Shown in pieces: positions 26,401 through 34,375 of a stretch of 52,967 bases of DNA. Made by a program: the position numbers and the translations under genes. Source of the stretch: Arthrobacter sp. M4. Lineage in GTDB: Bacteria > Actinomycetota > Actinomycetes > Actinomycetales > Micrococcaceae. Positions within the stretch are counted from its first letter, which is position 1. The number at the start of each line of letters is the position of its first letter. Below the pieces are notes generated by a model. That model was not told the origin of the DNA. It was given only the letters and a program-made list of their open reading frames with translations, and ran no database searches. The stretch is taken from NCBI RefSeq assembly GCF_020251205.1, contig NZ_JAIWYX010000021.1, positions 1 through 52,967 of the forward strand, in the 5' to 3' direction.

Positions 26401-27910
26401 CGCCGTCGGCACCACCACCTACACCTGGGATGCGCAGAACAGGCCCACCGGCAAGACCATCGGCGGTGTCACCACCACCGTCACCTACGATGGGGCCTCC
26501 AACATCCTCAGCTACGTCGACCCGCTCGGCACCGTCACCTACCGCTACGACGCCGCCAACCGGCTGATCGCCGTCGCCGAACCTGGAGGCAGCTGCCCGG
26601 CCACCTTGGTGTTCCCGAACGTCACCAAGTGCACCGGCTTCGACTACGACAACGCCGACCGCCGGACCGCCACAAAATACCCTAACGGGGTAAAGAACAC
26701 CACAGCCTACGACAATGCCGGCAAGATCACGTCGATCACGGCAGTGAACTCCAGCGCCAACGTCCTGGCCAGCCGCGCCTACACCTACACCAGCATCCTC
26801 AACGGGACCAAAGACGGTGCCCTGCGCAAGACCATGACCACCGAGACCCCAAGCATCGTTACCACCTACGGTTATGACAAACTCAACCGCCTCACCTCCG
26901 CCGTTACCGGGACCACGACGGAGACCTGGGCTTACGACGCAAACAGCAACCGCACGCAGGCCACGAAAACCGGCGCGGCAAGCGTTTATGCCGCCTACAA
27001 CGCAGCAGACCAGCTTTGCTGGACCGGCCCCAGCACCGGGACCTGCACCACAGCACCCACAGGTGCCATCAGCTACAGCTACGACGCCAACGGCAACACC
27101 ACCGCTGCCGGAACAGCGACATCGAACTACAACGTCTTCGACCAACTCACCAGCATCACAGTCTCCTCGACCACAACCAACTTCACGTACGCCGGACCAC
27201 GGAACGATGAGCGCACCTCAGCCGGATCCACCAACTTCCTCAACGGAACGCTCGGTGTCACGCAACAAACCACGTCCGGGGCTGCGACATCATTCGTCCG
27301 TGACCCCAACGGCACACTCATCAGCCTCCGGAGCAGCTCGGGAGCCAGCTATTACTACACGACCGATGCAATTGGCTCCACTATCCTGATTACCGACTCC
27401 GGCCAGTCCGCCGCCGCCAGCTATACCTACGACTCTTGGGGCACGGCAACCGCTAATGGATCCCAGGCAGCACTAAACCCGTGGCAATACGCGGGCGGCT
27501 ATAAAGACACTGCCACCGGATACATCAAATTCGGAGCTCGCTACTACGATTCGGCAGTTGGCCGCTTCACCCAAGCAGACCCCTCCGGTCATGAAGCCAA
27601 CCGATATGTCTACGCCACCTGCAACCCGATCACCACGGTTGATCCCTCTGGACTCGATGCGGCGGACGATTGCGTGCAGCACATGATCGTTGATCAGTTT
27701 TTTTACGGATTGACGGCAGGATTATTTGTTGGACTCATTGTCGGTGGGGCCACGGCTGGGCCGTTCGGGGCACTCGGAGGTGCAGTTGCTGGTGCGGTCA
27801 TTGGAGGCGTTCGGGGCTCCTATCAGGGGATTGTTTACGGGAATATCATTTGCCGCACGCCTTTCCTTGAATTTATGCGACCCGATCCGAGCGTCCCATG
27901 GCACTTCTAA
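23426..27910 (+). CDS. Secreted YD-repeat (WapA/Rhs-like) toxin with membrane-type tip
   Basis: The 1494-residue protein starts with an Arg-rich signal peptide (hydrophobic core about 24-42, likely cut after FA at 46). Three related modules follow to about residue 452, ending VDVQGYF, VDIQGYF and IDSQGWF, as seen in actinobacterial surface proteins. YD repeats run from about 610. The Rhs core box GARYYDSAVGRFTQADPSG comes before the cut point DPSGLD. The last 83 residues are a variable tip rich in glycine (GLFVGLIVGGATAGPFGALG, then GAVAGAVIGGV), like a glycine-zipper membrane segment. Such proteins deliver their tip into rival cells. A downstream gene (27936) may give immunity. Confidence 0.85.
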   Translation: MRTVRRRREPALFHLNTAAQTAFRLIFSVIVALGVAVCGLAAPSFAALPLGAGSSLGTTSVQAPSLVPMVNPSVQAGVFVPVQGRAVDTRSGLGGITGPVAANTWYPFQILGRAGVPTTGVDAVLVSLTIVNGTTTNVAQLVPNTARHHDTTVLYSGINDTISNSAVVAVGTDGQLALYSSSAQQFIVDVQGYFTSGDTPAPGAFVSVPTSRVIDTRDGTGYPAGAWSGSGIKSLTLKGKGGVPDTATAVFANITIINDTDTAQITLASLPGGGFAGGADPGTTINFRGQATTAVAAVLNLNAAGVVDIKHDPSYATGFHVLVDIQGYFDGQVSNSAFTTVESRIYDSRIPNTPVPANGTVEVQIAGVGGLPAASTDLAGVVMNITPVTSGWGYLRVWPSDETEPNLSTLNYTADSVSNVVVVRPSATTGKVKIYNNGSSPVHVVIDSQGWFNNANLLPPVTTNGTESGSRAKASMVSHALTDMSKLALNPTNGNVSVTGRLFHVRGIGQDMNVGWRYNSKFDHRPTLSMGRLETALRIDPATGNMIYTAPDGGWYTFVLSGSTYTMAQELNASLTKVSGTEYRLRFNDTGITNVYQDDGANFVLQRSFDANTTNPNTVTYTYGNGRLTQTTDTQGRTVSYVYNDTRNLNQPSAITDNSLNRTVSIEYGGGEGRMSKITEATGAITTFAYTNGKLTSITDGRTNTTALAFAADNWVNTITYAQGTAAAATWTLTHNTGPTQSYLTDPNSKQATYNLDASKTRVSSVTDPNGHETSSTFDGHDNRTVATNGLQKSTTYTYNANNSLTKITSPLAGASGTAGDVTFTYPSVTGDPLLNYRPDTATNSEGNTSTIQYDANTKNPSRIITPDNLGGTPQRFYQGDTAGTTCGAKPGQLCRSTDGNSNDTTYSYDTAGNLITVTRPLPLGTISYTYDAAGRIATSTDGKNQTATYTYDANDRITQTRFGANCTPASAPTNCVTYTYDAAGNLTTRVDAVGTTTYTWDAQNRPTGKTIGGVTTTVTYDGASNILSYVDPLGTVTYRYDAANRLIAVAEPGGSCPATLVFPNVTKCTGFDYDNADRRTATKYPNGVKNTTAYDNAGKITSITAVNSSANVLASRAYTYTSILNGTKDGALRKTMTTETPSIVTTYGYDKLNRLTSAVTGTTTETWAYDANSNRTQATKTGAASVYAAYNAADQLCWTGPSTGTCTTAPTGAISYSYDANGNTTAAGTATSNYNVFDQLTSITVSSTTTNFTYAGPRNDERTSAGSTNFLNGTLGVTQQTTSGAATSFVRDPNGTLISLRSSSGASYYYTTDAIGSTILITDSGQSAAASYTYDSWGTATANGSQAALNPWQYAGGYKDTATGYIKFGARYYDSAVGRFTQADPSGHEANRYVYATCNPITTVDPSGLDAADDCVQHMIVDQFFYGLTAGLFVGLIVGGATAGPFGALGGAVAGAVIGGVRGSYQGIVYGNIICRTPFLEFMRPDPSVPWHF

Positions 27911-27935
27911 CCGCTGTCGGGAATGGGGAACAGTA

Positions 27936-28406
27936 ATGCCAGAGTGGTCGCTGCCATTGTCAGCAATTGTCGGCATTCTCCTTTTGTTCGTGATTCTGCT
28001 GGCCGGGATCGCTGTCATGCGCACGGGACGAGCCAGGAAAAGCACGGAAGCTGATGGAGTCCGGACTGTCGGCGTTCAAGCTACCAAATCGTTCGAGGTG
28101 GCAGTAATGCCGGACAGTGTTTGGGAAGCGGTACTGGTCGTCTGCGCACACGAAGGACGGTTTTCAGGGGCCGACAGAACAACAGCGGGAGGTCGCGTAA
28201 AAGTGCGAGGCAACCTATGGACATGGGGCGAGGTAATAGAAATCAAGCTCCTCAGCAAAAGTGATGGAGGTACGGAGGTCATAACCTCTTGCCGACCCCG
28301 ACTTGCGTCGACCGTGATGGATTATGGCCAGAGCGCTAAGGACCTAGGGTTGTTCATCCACCTCCTCACCGAGAGGATCGAGGGGAGGTCCGGGAGGGAT
28401 GAATGA
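27936..28406 (+). CDS. Candidate immunity protein, membrane-anchored
   Basis: The ATG at 27936 is 25 nt after the toxin stop with GGGGAA upstream. The 156-residue product has one N-terminal membrane helix (LSAIVGILLLFVILLAGIAV) and a soluble domain with VWEAVLVVCAHEGRF and YGQSAKDLGLFIHLLTERIE. Position next to a polymorphic toxin tip suggests an immunity role; no known immunity family is recognised. Confidence 0.65.
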   Translation: MPEWSLPLSAIVGILLLFVILLAGIAVMRTGRARKSTEADGVRTVGVQATKSFEVAVMPDSVWEAVLVVCAHEGRFSGADRTTAGGRVKVRGNLWTWGEVIEIKLLSKSDGGTEVITSCRPRLASTVMDYGQSAKDLGLFIHLLTERIEGRSGRDE

Positions 28407-28840
28407 CTACGGGTGTTCAAACCTGAAGCTAGCCAGATGCAGTCAATTCAGTGCTGCGACTTAGGGCGCTTAAAGAGCGCCTGGGCTTGGGTCGCCAAAG
28501 TAGAACTTGCGCTAGCAGCTTCTGTTGTCGTGTGCGTAGCGCAGGGCTGGGCGGCCTTGGTGCCATGGTCCGCACTTGATTAGTGCGCCCTTCGTTGGCA
28601 CGTCCCGGGTGCTGTGTCAGCCTTACCGGCATTTAGCAGCACGAATGCCTCAAACACTGTCTTGTAACCCATAAGATACGAGACGTCTCGGCACGCGATC
28701 TGAGCAAGGTTCTGTCGCGCCCAAGATTCCTTGGAGATAGCGGAGTTTCTTCATGGCCCGACGATTCTCCTAACTATGTATCGAAACCTTCTGGTTGAAT
28801 CGGCTTATGCACCGATAGTTTCGAGACACATCGGAGGGGC
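28407..28840. other. Gap with recombination-site features
   Basis: No gene is supported. The stretch has a small hairpin (GGCGCT/AGCGCC near 28466-28482), a 12-bp palindrome CGAGACGTCTCG at 28679-28690 and the inverted repeat before the resolvase. It probably contains the resolution site of the tni element. Confidence 0.5.
28777..28828. promoter_or_regulatory. Inverted repeat before the resolvase, res-like
   Basis: TGTATCGAAAC at 28777-28787 pairs with GTTTCGAGACA at 28818-28828 with one mismatch. The pair lies just upstream of the serine resolvase, where res subsites and the autoregulated promoter are normally found. Confidence 0.55.
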
Positions 28841-29443
28841 ATGGCGAAGCTGATCGGTTACGCCCGGGTTTCGACGAGACAGCAGTCGACGGACCGGCAG
28901 CTAGCCGATCTGCTGGCCGCCGGTGTCCGGCGGGATGACCTCTACATCGATCACGGCGTATCAGGAGCGAAGGCTTCCCGCCCCCAGCTGGCCCGGGCAC
29001 TGGATGCGCTCATTGAAGGCGACACCCTGATCATCACGACACTTGACCGGCTCGGGCGCTCCACACAGAACATGCTCTCCTTCGCCGACGAGCTTCGTGC
29101 AAAGGGCGCGGGACTGCGGGTGCTAAACCTTGGCGGTGGCGACGTCGACACTTCAACCCCCATGGGCTCGATGCTGTTCACGGTCATGTCTGCTCCCGCG
29201 CAAATGGAGCATGAAATCAAGCGTGAACGCATCAATGATTCGATCAACAAGCGGCGCGAAGCCGGGAAGGATCTCGGTGACCGGCCCCGCCGGATCACCG
29301 ACAGCCAGATTCGCAACGCTCTTCGTTTAGTCGATGACGGCGAACCTGTTGCGCAGGTTGTCAGGGACCTTGGTATGTCCCGGGCATCGTTTTACCGCAG
29401 GTCGCGCACACTCAAGGGACTGGCAGGTCAAGACCCCTTATAA
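28841..29443 (+). CDS. tniR: Serine resolvase (TniR-like)
   Basis: This 200-residue recombinase has the catalytic serine in GYARVSTRQQ (Ser11), the arginine-rich active-site segment TLDRLGRSTQNML, and a C-terminal Hin-type helix-turn-helix (GEPVAQVVRDLGMSRASFYR). GGAGGGGC precedes the ATG. It ends convergently with the TniQ-like gene, overlapping by 16 bp, as part of a Tn5053/Tn402-type module. It would resolve cointegrates at the nearby res-like site. Confidence 0.88.
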   Translation: MAKLIGYARVSTRQQSTDRQLADLLAAGVRRDDLYIDHGVSGAKASRPQLARALDALIEGDTLIITTLDRLGRSTQNMLSFADELRAKGAGLRVLNLGGGDVDTSTPMGSMLFTVMSAPAQMEHEIKRERINDSINKRREAGKDLGDRPRRITDSQIRNALRLVDDGEPVAQVVRDLGMSRASFYRRSRTLKGLAGQDPL

Positions 29444-30387
29444 GGCCCCTCGACGCGTGCGTTCGATGCAGCTCGGAAGAAGGCGCTGTCCGGACCTCGG
29501 CCGATGAGGGCGTTGCTTTCGAGCAGTTGGATTGCTGTCGCGGTTGCTTCGAGGTTACGGAGCTGACTGTCGATGGAATAGCCTTCGTGGGGTTGCCATT
29601 TCAACGGCCCTAACCGGCCGGGATAACCTGCTTCTTTCCAAACCCACATGATCATGCGACCGGCCGTCCGGCACTCGGTCAGTGGTGTTCCCAGTTCGTC
29701 GATGATGGTCCGCATCAATCGAAACCAGGTCCCGGCATGGACCTGCTGGCCGGGCAGCTGGACTCTCCCCGTGGCCATGGCCTGCCAGGTTCTGGTGTCC
29801 ATCGCAAGCAGCGTTGCGGGGACAGGTCTTGGTGTTGGCGGCCTGCGTTCCCAACCCGCGAAATAGCTGGCCGACTTTGTCCATCTTTCGAGGAGACATC
29901 CATGGACCGGGCAGCTGAGAGTCAGCGGCAGCAGCCACAGCAGCTGGTAAGGGTGCGGCGGTGTTGTCGTAGCGATGCAGTGCGGGCATGCCCTCACTGC
30001 AGGCCGCGTCGGACACCATGGCATCCACGGGTAGATCTCACGGACCCGTCGTTTTCCCTCTGGCAGCAGCACGGAGAAGTGCCGGGTGTACTTGGCAAAC
30101 ATCCCAGGGTCTGGTTCGGTCTGTTCTATGAGCCAGGGTGACCAGCCACTGAGGCTCATTCTCCGGATCCGCTGGACGTCAACTCCGGTTCGTTTCGAGA
30201 GTTCGTGGGCTAAGCGTTCAGGTGGGCAGGTGTCCAGGCCCGCGGCCCTGCCCGGCCAAAATCCCAGGTCGGCCACGAGGTCTTCGGGGTGGAGGTCGTA
30301 GCGGACCGCGATACGTCGGAGCCAGGACGAAAGCGCCTCGCCGGGTGCCGGTGCAGGGTGCACCGGCCAGCGCCGCACAGCGGTCAC
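29428..30387 (-). CDS. tniQ: TniQ-like transposition protein
   Basis: The 319-residue protein begins with the TniQ signature (HPAPAPGEALSSWLRRIA), and has zinc-ribbon-like Cys pairs in RACPHC and LSCPVHGC. TniQ family members act as accessory factors for Tn5053-type transposition. The GTG start overlaps the stop of the tniB-like gene (GTGA). It looks full length. Confidence 0.82.
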   Translation of the reverse strand: MTAVRRWPVHPAPAPGEALSSWLRRIAVRYDLHPEDLVADLGFWPGRAAGLDTCPPERLAHELSKRTGVDVQRIRRMSLSGWSPWLIEQTEPDPGMFAKYTRHFSVLLPEGKRRVREIYPWMPWCPTRPAVRACPHCIATTTPPHPYQLLWLLPLTLSCPVHGCLLERWTKSASYFAGWERRPPTPRPVPATLLAMDTRTWQAMATGRVQLPGQQVHAGTWFRLMRTIIDELGTPLTECRTAGRMIMWVWKEAGYPGRLGPLKWQPHEGYSIDSQLRNLEATATAIQLLESNALIGRGPDSAFFRAASNARVEGPYKGS

Positions 30388-31250
30388 GGCAGTTGTTTTT
30401 CGAAAAGCCTGCGCCGCTCCGTTGGTCCTATGTAATCTGCCAGGGTCAGGGTCCGGTGATTGATCCTCTCCTCACCTGTCTCGACGGCCGCGACGGCGGC
30501 TGCGGTCAGAAGGTGGGCGAGTTCACCGATGGTGCCTTCGCTTCGGACGAGCAGATACCTGGCCATATCCTCGGTATCGATCACGGACGGTGAGCGCAAG
30601 GGGAATGCGGCGGCGAAACTGGCCAGCAGCGACCTGGCCTCCAGGCCCACTTCCCACAGCGGCAGGATGAACGGTTCGAACCTGTTCTCCAGCTGGTCAT
30701 CGGACCGGACAGCCAGATAGGCCTCCCGTGTGCCGACCCCGACCAGCGGAATGCGGAGCTCGTTGCCCAGATACCGGAGTAGATTCAGAAACTCGCGCCG
30801 TTTCTCACCGCGGCCGGCGAGTACGTTGTGAAACTCATCGATCACCAGCATCCGGGCTTCGACTTCGCGCAGGAGCGAGAGCGTCAGGCGTTCGGCCTCG
30901 GGGAGACGCAGATGTGGCCGGAAGGGCGCACCGATGGCGGAGAGCAGGGCCGTGTAAAACCGAAGCTCCGACGGTTCCGAAGGCATCTGCATGCACACGA
31001 CCGGGATGTTTTCGCCGTTCGGTCCCGTTACGGGCGGGTGCATCCGGTGGAAGCGTTCTACGATATGGTCTTGCCATTGTTCGTTGGCCCGACCAGCAGG
31101 AGGTTGGGCATGCGCTGCTTCTTCGGCCAGCCGAAGAGCACTTCCAGGCGCGCAACTGCGTCCAAGGCCTTTGGGTACAGGCTTACCGGAAGACGGCTGA
31201 TCGTGTTGCGGCCGGAAACCTGGGTGATCTGGAGGAAGGCGGTGACGGAT
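30384..31250 (-). pseudogene. tniB: TniB-like ATPase, frameshifted
   Basis: The N-terminal part ARLEVLFGWPKKQRMPNLLL, with the Walker A loop GPTNNGKT, is in one frame and stops at TAG. An extra AT at about 31062-31066 causes the shift. The rest, from VERFHRMHPPV through the Walker B box MLVIDEFHNVL to RRRLFEKQLP, is in the next frame. The true start is lost to the left; about 31250 is an estimate. TniB is the AAA+ target selector of Tn5053-type elements. Since no TniA transposase is present, the element cannot move by itself. Confidence 0.75.
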
Positions 31251-31352
31251 GATGGGGCTGCCTGGTGTGTTTGGGGCGGCCCGTTCGGGGTCTGGTTTGG
31301 CGTCTGATTCCGTTGTTTTGTGCGGCGGCTGACTGGGGCAGGAGGGTGGACG

Positions 31353-31715
31353 TTGACTGAATTTCGGGATGCCTTGCATTCGTCGAAGCGCCTGGCTGAG
31401 GCGGCGCGGGAGCTCGCTCATGCGGCACGGGCCCTTGAGGTGCCTTCAGATAGTGATGCCGTGCTGGCGAATTTGGTGGATGCCCAGCGATCGATAGGGC
31501 AGGTGCTGGGGCAGCTGGCGGAATGGCACCGGTCAACGATGGCTGGCCGGCACTATGCCGAGGGTCATGATGAAAGCAGGCGCGGCGTCATCACGGCTGT
31601 CATGGAGCTCGATTTGGCGGTCCAGCAGGCGGACGGGCTGAAGGAAACGCTCACCCGGGCCCATGGCGGAAACAAAGTTGTGCGCTGGTTCGATGTAGCC
31701 CCAAGGAACGACTAA
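31353..31715 (+). CDS. Small hypothetical beside DNA ligase
   Basis: TTG 31353 follows GGAGG at 7 nt and gives a 120-residue soluble, helix-rich protein (MTEFRDALHSSKRLAEAARE to VVRWFDVAPRND). It lies 57 nt before the ligase fragment in the same direction, so the two probably formed an operon. Its function is not known to me. Confidence 0.7.
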   Translation: MTEFRDALHSSKRLAEAARELAHAARALEVPSDSDAVLANLVDAQRSIGQVLGQLAEWHRSTMAGRHYAEGHDESRRGVITAVMELDLAVQQADGLKETLTRAHGGNKVVRWFDVAPRND

Positions 31716-31772
31716 CCATCCCAAAGTTGGCCGCTACCGGTGGTGCCGGGGTGGGCTTACGCTGTGCGCACG

Positions 31773-31901
31773 ATGTTTGAGGGTGTGCCGGCCGGTTTGC
31801 GTCCTCCCGTGGCTCTTGCCCTTGCCAGGGCTGTGGAGTTGATTCCGCGCGAGGATGCGCTGCCTGGCGGTTCGGTTTATGAGATGAAGTTTGATGGCTT
31901 C
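31773..31901 (+). pseudogene. ATP-dependent DNA ligase, N-terminal fragment
   Basis: The 43 codons from ATG 31773 encode FEGVPAGLRPPVALALARAV, then YEMKFDGF. The lysine of KFDGF is the adenylation site of ATP-dependent DNA ligases, where an arginine normally comes next. Homology stops exactly after TTC 31899-31901. The continuation beginning with that arginine codon is found at 44942, 13 kb away on the same strand. Confidence 0.8.
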
Positions 31902-32020
31902 CTTCACTGGACCTTGTCAAGATTGCACCACCTTGGGCCCTTGAATACGAACCGGAGTGGGTGAACCGCAATCAGCCATGCATTGATCTAAGGCCGACAG
32001 ATGTTGTACGGATCGCGTGA
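31901..32020 (+). pseudogene. C-terminal coding remnant at the left edge of the insertion
   Basis: From the junction a plus frame of 39 codons reads PSLDLVKIAPPWALEYEPEW, then VNRNQPCIDLRPTDVVRIA, and ends at TGA 32018-32020. It has no start and looks like the tail of a soluble protein cut by the junction. The family is unknown. Confidence 0.5.
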
Positions 32021-32366
32021 AGCGTAGCAGCCACGAAAGAGTGATTTAGATCTGCGGGCTTCTCATTCTGGAGCCACAGCGGAGAGCGCCAAAACGAGGA
32101 ATGCTGAACCGATTGCTTATTTCTCCGCTCAAGTGCGAGGTGCATTGATATTCACGGGAGTCCTCCTCACTGCCGCGTTATGGGCTTTGGCATGTGCCCG
32201 AACACTATCAAGGGCACCCATCAACAGGGGTGACTAATGCTCCGCCCTCGACTTCTCGTGGCCGGAGTGTCGTCACTCGTCACTCGTATAGTTGCAGCTT
32301 GCCCCTGCGATGTTCCCGGGGACCTTAGCCCGGGGACTTTAAGCAGCACGGAGAATCCAACTCAGA
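32021..32366. other. Lower-GC gene-free stretch
   Basis: The sequence is less GC-rich than its surroundings. I see no gene with a start signal. Confidence 0.4.
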
Positions 32367-32583
32367 TCACGTGTGGTCGTCTTTTTGATCGATTTCTTGC
32401 GCATCTCGTCGATCTATTCTGAGATTGTTCAGGATTGTGAGGACAAGGACTATCAGCAGGATTGTTGGTGGCCAATATCCCAACGGATCGTTCGCAGAAA
32501 CTGCCAAGTAGGAGGTCGCACATACAACCCCGTACAAGATTTGGTGCCCCGCCGGGCGTCTTCTTGTTCCAAAAGCGACTCAT
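32367..32583 (-). pseudogene. Two-helix membrane protein, frameshifted in a G run
   Basis: GGGAGG lies 7 nt before ATG 32583. The frame starts MSRFWNKKTPGG. A GGGG run then shifts it; with one G fewer it continues HQILYGVVCATSYLAVSAND and PTILLIVLVLTILNNLRI to a TGA at 32367-32369. The restored product of about 71 residues has two membrane helices and a charged tail. It resembles the protein at 20751 (WNKK start). It is a candidate decayed immunity gene. Confidence 0.55.
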
Positions 32584-32953
32584 TGATGTCCTCCCTGAGC
32601 CTGCAAGAACCTAAGAACCGAAGTTGGGTTTAGGAATGCCTTGCAACCGCCTTGCTTCTCTATCATCCACATGAGCCGGTCAGCCTGACCCCCGTCCCGA
32701 TGTCCGCAAAAAGGGGTAAAGCCGTACATCGCTATCGAGAACAGAAGAGCATAACTGCCCGCGTAGCAGCTGATTGCACCTAGAAGAGTCGTTCCAGGCC
32801 TGGGCGGTCCCCTGGTGTGATCCGGCGATGGCAGTGAGGAGGCTCAATCCGCTGGCGCGATAGCGTTGCTGTTCAAACGAGCGCTCACGGATTCGCTGAT
32901 TTGGTTGAAGAACAGACCCCGGCGACGGTATTCCGGGCTTGGGATTCCCATTG
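32584..32953. other. Decayed stretch
   Basis: No gene is supported. A minus-strand frame around 32710-32800 encodes a membrane-type run (TTLLGAISCYAGSYALLFSI) and may be another relic of the small membrane genes. Confidence 0.35.
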
Positions 32954-33130
32954 TTAGCCGTCTCTTGAATCTTGTCTGGGCTTCATCAGCAACAAAACAA
33001 CGCAAAGGACGAGTGGTAACCCGGGTGCGTAGATCAGTTCAAAGCGCCCAGTGACGATCACGAGGATAAGAACAACGAGACTTGCGATTGCAACTATGAT
33101 TGCGGCAATTCGAAGAGCTTTGGACTTCAT
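32954..33130 (-). CDS. Two-helix membrane protein coupled to orphan YD tip
   Basis: The ATG at 33130 shares its A with the TGA stop of the YD cassette (TGATG), a layout of translational coupling. The 58-residue product MKSKALRIAAIIVAIASLVV to MKPRQDSRDG has two hydrophobic helices and a charged end. An upstream in-frame ATG at 33160 would lie inside the toxin frame. Coupling to a membrane-type toxin tip makes an immunity function the best guess. Confidence 0.65.
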   Translation of the reverse strand: MKSKALRIAAIIVAIASLVVLILVIVTGRFELIYAPGLPLVLCVVLLLMKPRQDSRDG

Positions 33131-33741
33131 CAGTAGCATCCGTTCTTGATTGCGTCCCACCCGGATAAGACCGTGCCGGCGCCGGTGAGGGCAAGAGCCA
33201 CACTACCGCCAAAGGATAGTGGGGCTGCCAGAACGCCGATACCAAAGCCTATGATGCCTGCGGTGATACCAAACCAGTCCACAAAGCAGCCCCAAGCATC
33301 GAGCCCACTCGGGTCAGTAGCGTTGATGGGGTTGCATTGGACGTAGGCGTAGCGGTTGGTTTCCTTTCCGGAGGGGTCTGCTTGCGTGAATCGCCCAATA
33401 GTGGAGTCGTAGTAGCGGGCGCCGAATTTGGTGTATCCGGTGCTGCTGTCTTTGTAGCCCCGGGCGTATTGCCACGGGTTGACTGCCGCCTGCGTGCCTG
33501 CCGGTGTGGTGTTGCCCCAGGAGTCGTAGATGTACGTGGCTGCGGCGGCTTGCGTGCTGTCGGTGAGCAGGATGGTGGAGCCGAGGGCGTCAGTGGTGTA
33601 GTAGAAGCTGGCCCCCGTGCTGCTGCGCATGCTGATGAGATTGCCGTTGGGGTCTCGGATGAAGGACGTGGTCGCCCCGGAGCTGGCCTGCTGTGTGACG
33701 CCGAGGGTTCCGTTGAGGAAGCTGGTGGCTCCTGCGGTGAG
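33130..33741 (-). pseudogene. Orphan YD-toxin C-terminal cassette 1
   Basis: Homology to the YD protein at 23426 starts near 33741 (SFLNGTLGVTQQ) and includes DPNGNLISMRSS, GARYYDSTIGRFTQADPSG and the cut point DPSGLD. After it comes a different 55-residue tip: CFVDWFGITAGIIGFGIGVL, then GSVALALTGAGTVLSGWDAI. The N-terminal part of a toxin is absent. Orphan cassettes of this kind can replace the tip of a full-length gene by recombination through the shared core. Confidence 0.8.
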
Positions 33742-33744
33742 TCG

Positions 33745-34023
33745 CAGCGGGTTCCAAGCCCCACACGTTGCCAGCCATGCCACTGTGAGACCGGGCGACC
33801 GCCCCGCCAAGGCAAACACCACCAAAATCTCCATCGACAACCCTCGGCTTGTCCAGCAGGCTCTTGGCGAGGACCGGATACCGGACGAAGCGCACGCCAC
33901 CAGGACATCCGAAAACTCTGCAATCTGTTCGGCCTCAGCGTCAAGGATGCAGAACGTTACCTCAACGTCGACTGGGCTTCGCTGACAACGGCTGCGATGG
34001 AGGGTGGGGGCGGCATCAAATGA
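33745..34023 (+). pseudogene. C-terminal remnant, recombinase-like
   Basis: In one plus frame ANTTKISIDNPRLVQQALGE and DRIPDEAHAT are read. After a one-base slip the next frame gives DIRKLCNLFGLSVKDAERYL and ends at TGA 34021-34023. Together they look like the tail of one protein with a helix-turn-helix-like segment, perhaps a transposon-linked recombinase. The remnant abuts the orphan cassette head to head. Confidence 0.4.
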
Positions 34024-34086
34024 GAGGCAACGGAATATAGTCCAACATCAAAGATGCCCCGAGCCTCGTGGCCTCAATTTGAATGC

Positions 34087-34335
34087 TCACTGCCCCTCCA
34101 TTCCCTCTTCATCGTGGCTAGCCATCCTCTTGATTCGTTCTCTACGGGCGGCGAAGGCAACCGCAAGACCGACAATTATGTAGACGCCTAGAAAGAAAAG
34201 CGCGAAGCCCCCTCCTCCTTCTTGGCGCTGTAGGACATATATGAGCACGAACAGTACAGGTGCGCCTGGCACCGCTATGAGGGTGGCGGCCTTTTCAATT
34301 GGTCCCGCTCCGGTCCAACCAGGAATTTTAGCCAC
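34087..34335 (-). CDS. Two-helix membrane protein after orphan tip 2
   Basis: I chose GTG 34335 because AGGAG lies exactly 5 nt before it, 40 bp after the stop of the second orphan cassette. The 82-residue product MAKIPGWTGAGPIEKAATLI has two helices (VPGAPVLFVLIYVLQ and FALFFLGVYIIVGLAVAF) and a tail AARRERIKRMASHDEEG. It is a candidate immunity protein for that tip. Confidence 0.65.
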   Translation of the reverse strand: MAKIPGWTGAGPIEKAATLIAVPGAPVLFVLIYVLQRQEGGGGFALFFLGVYIIVGLAVAFAARRERIKRMASHDEEGMEGQ

Positions 34336-34375
34336 GACGGCTCCTATCCATTTCGAGATGAAACGAAACCATTGG

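Noticed and set aside
25800..27200. Repeated TACACCTACGAC-like units as a possible CRISPR or satellite array
   Set aside because: They are codons for YD repeats (YTYD) with irregular spacing inside an open frame, not a CRISPR array.
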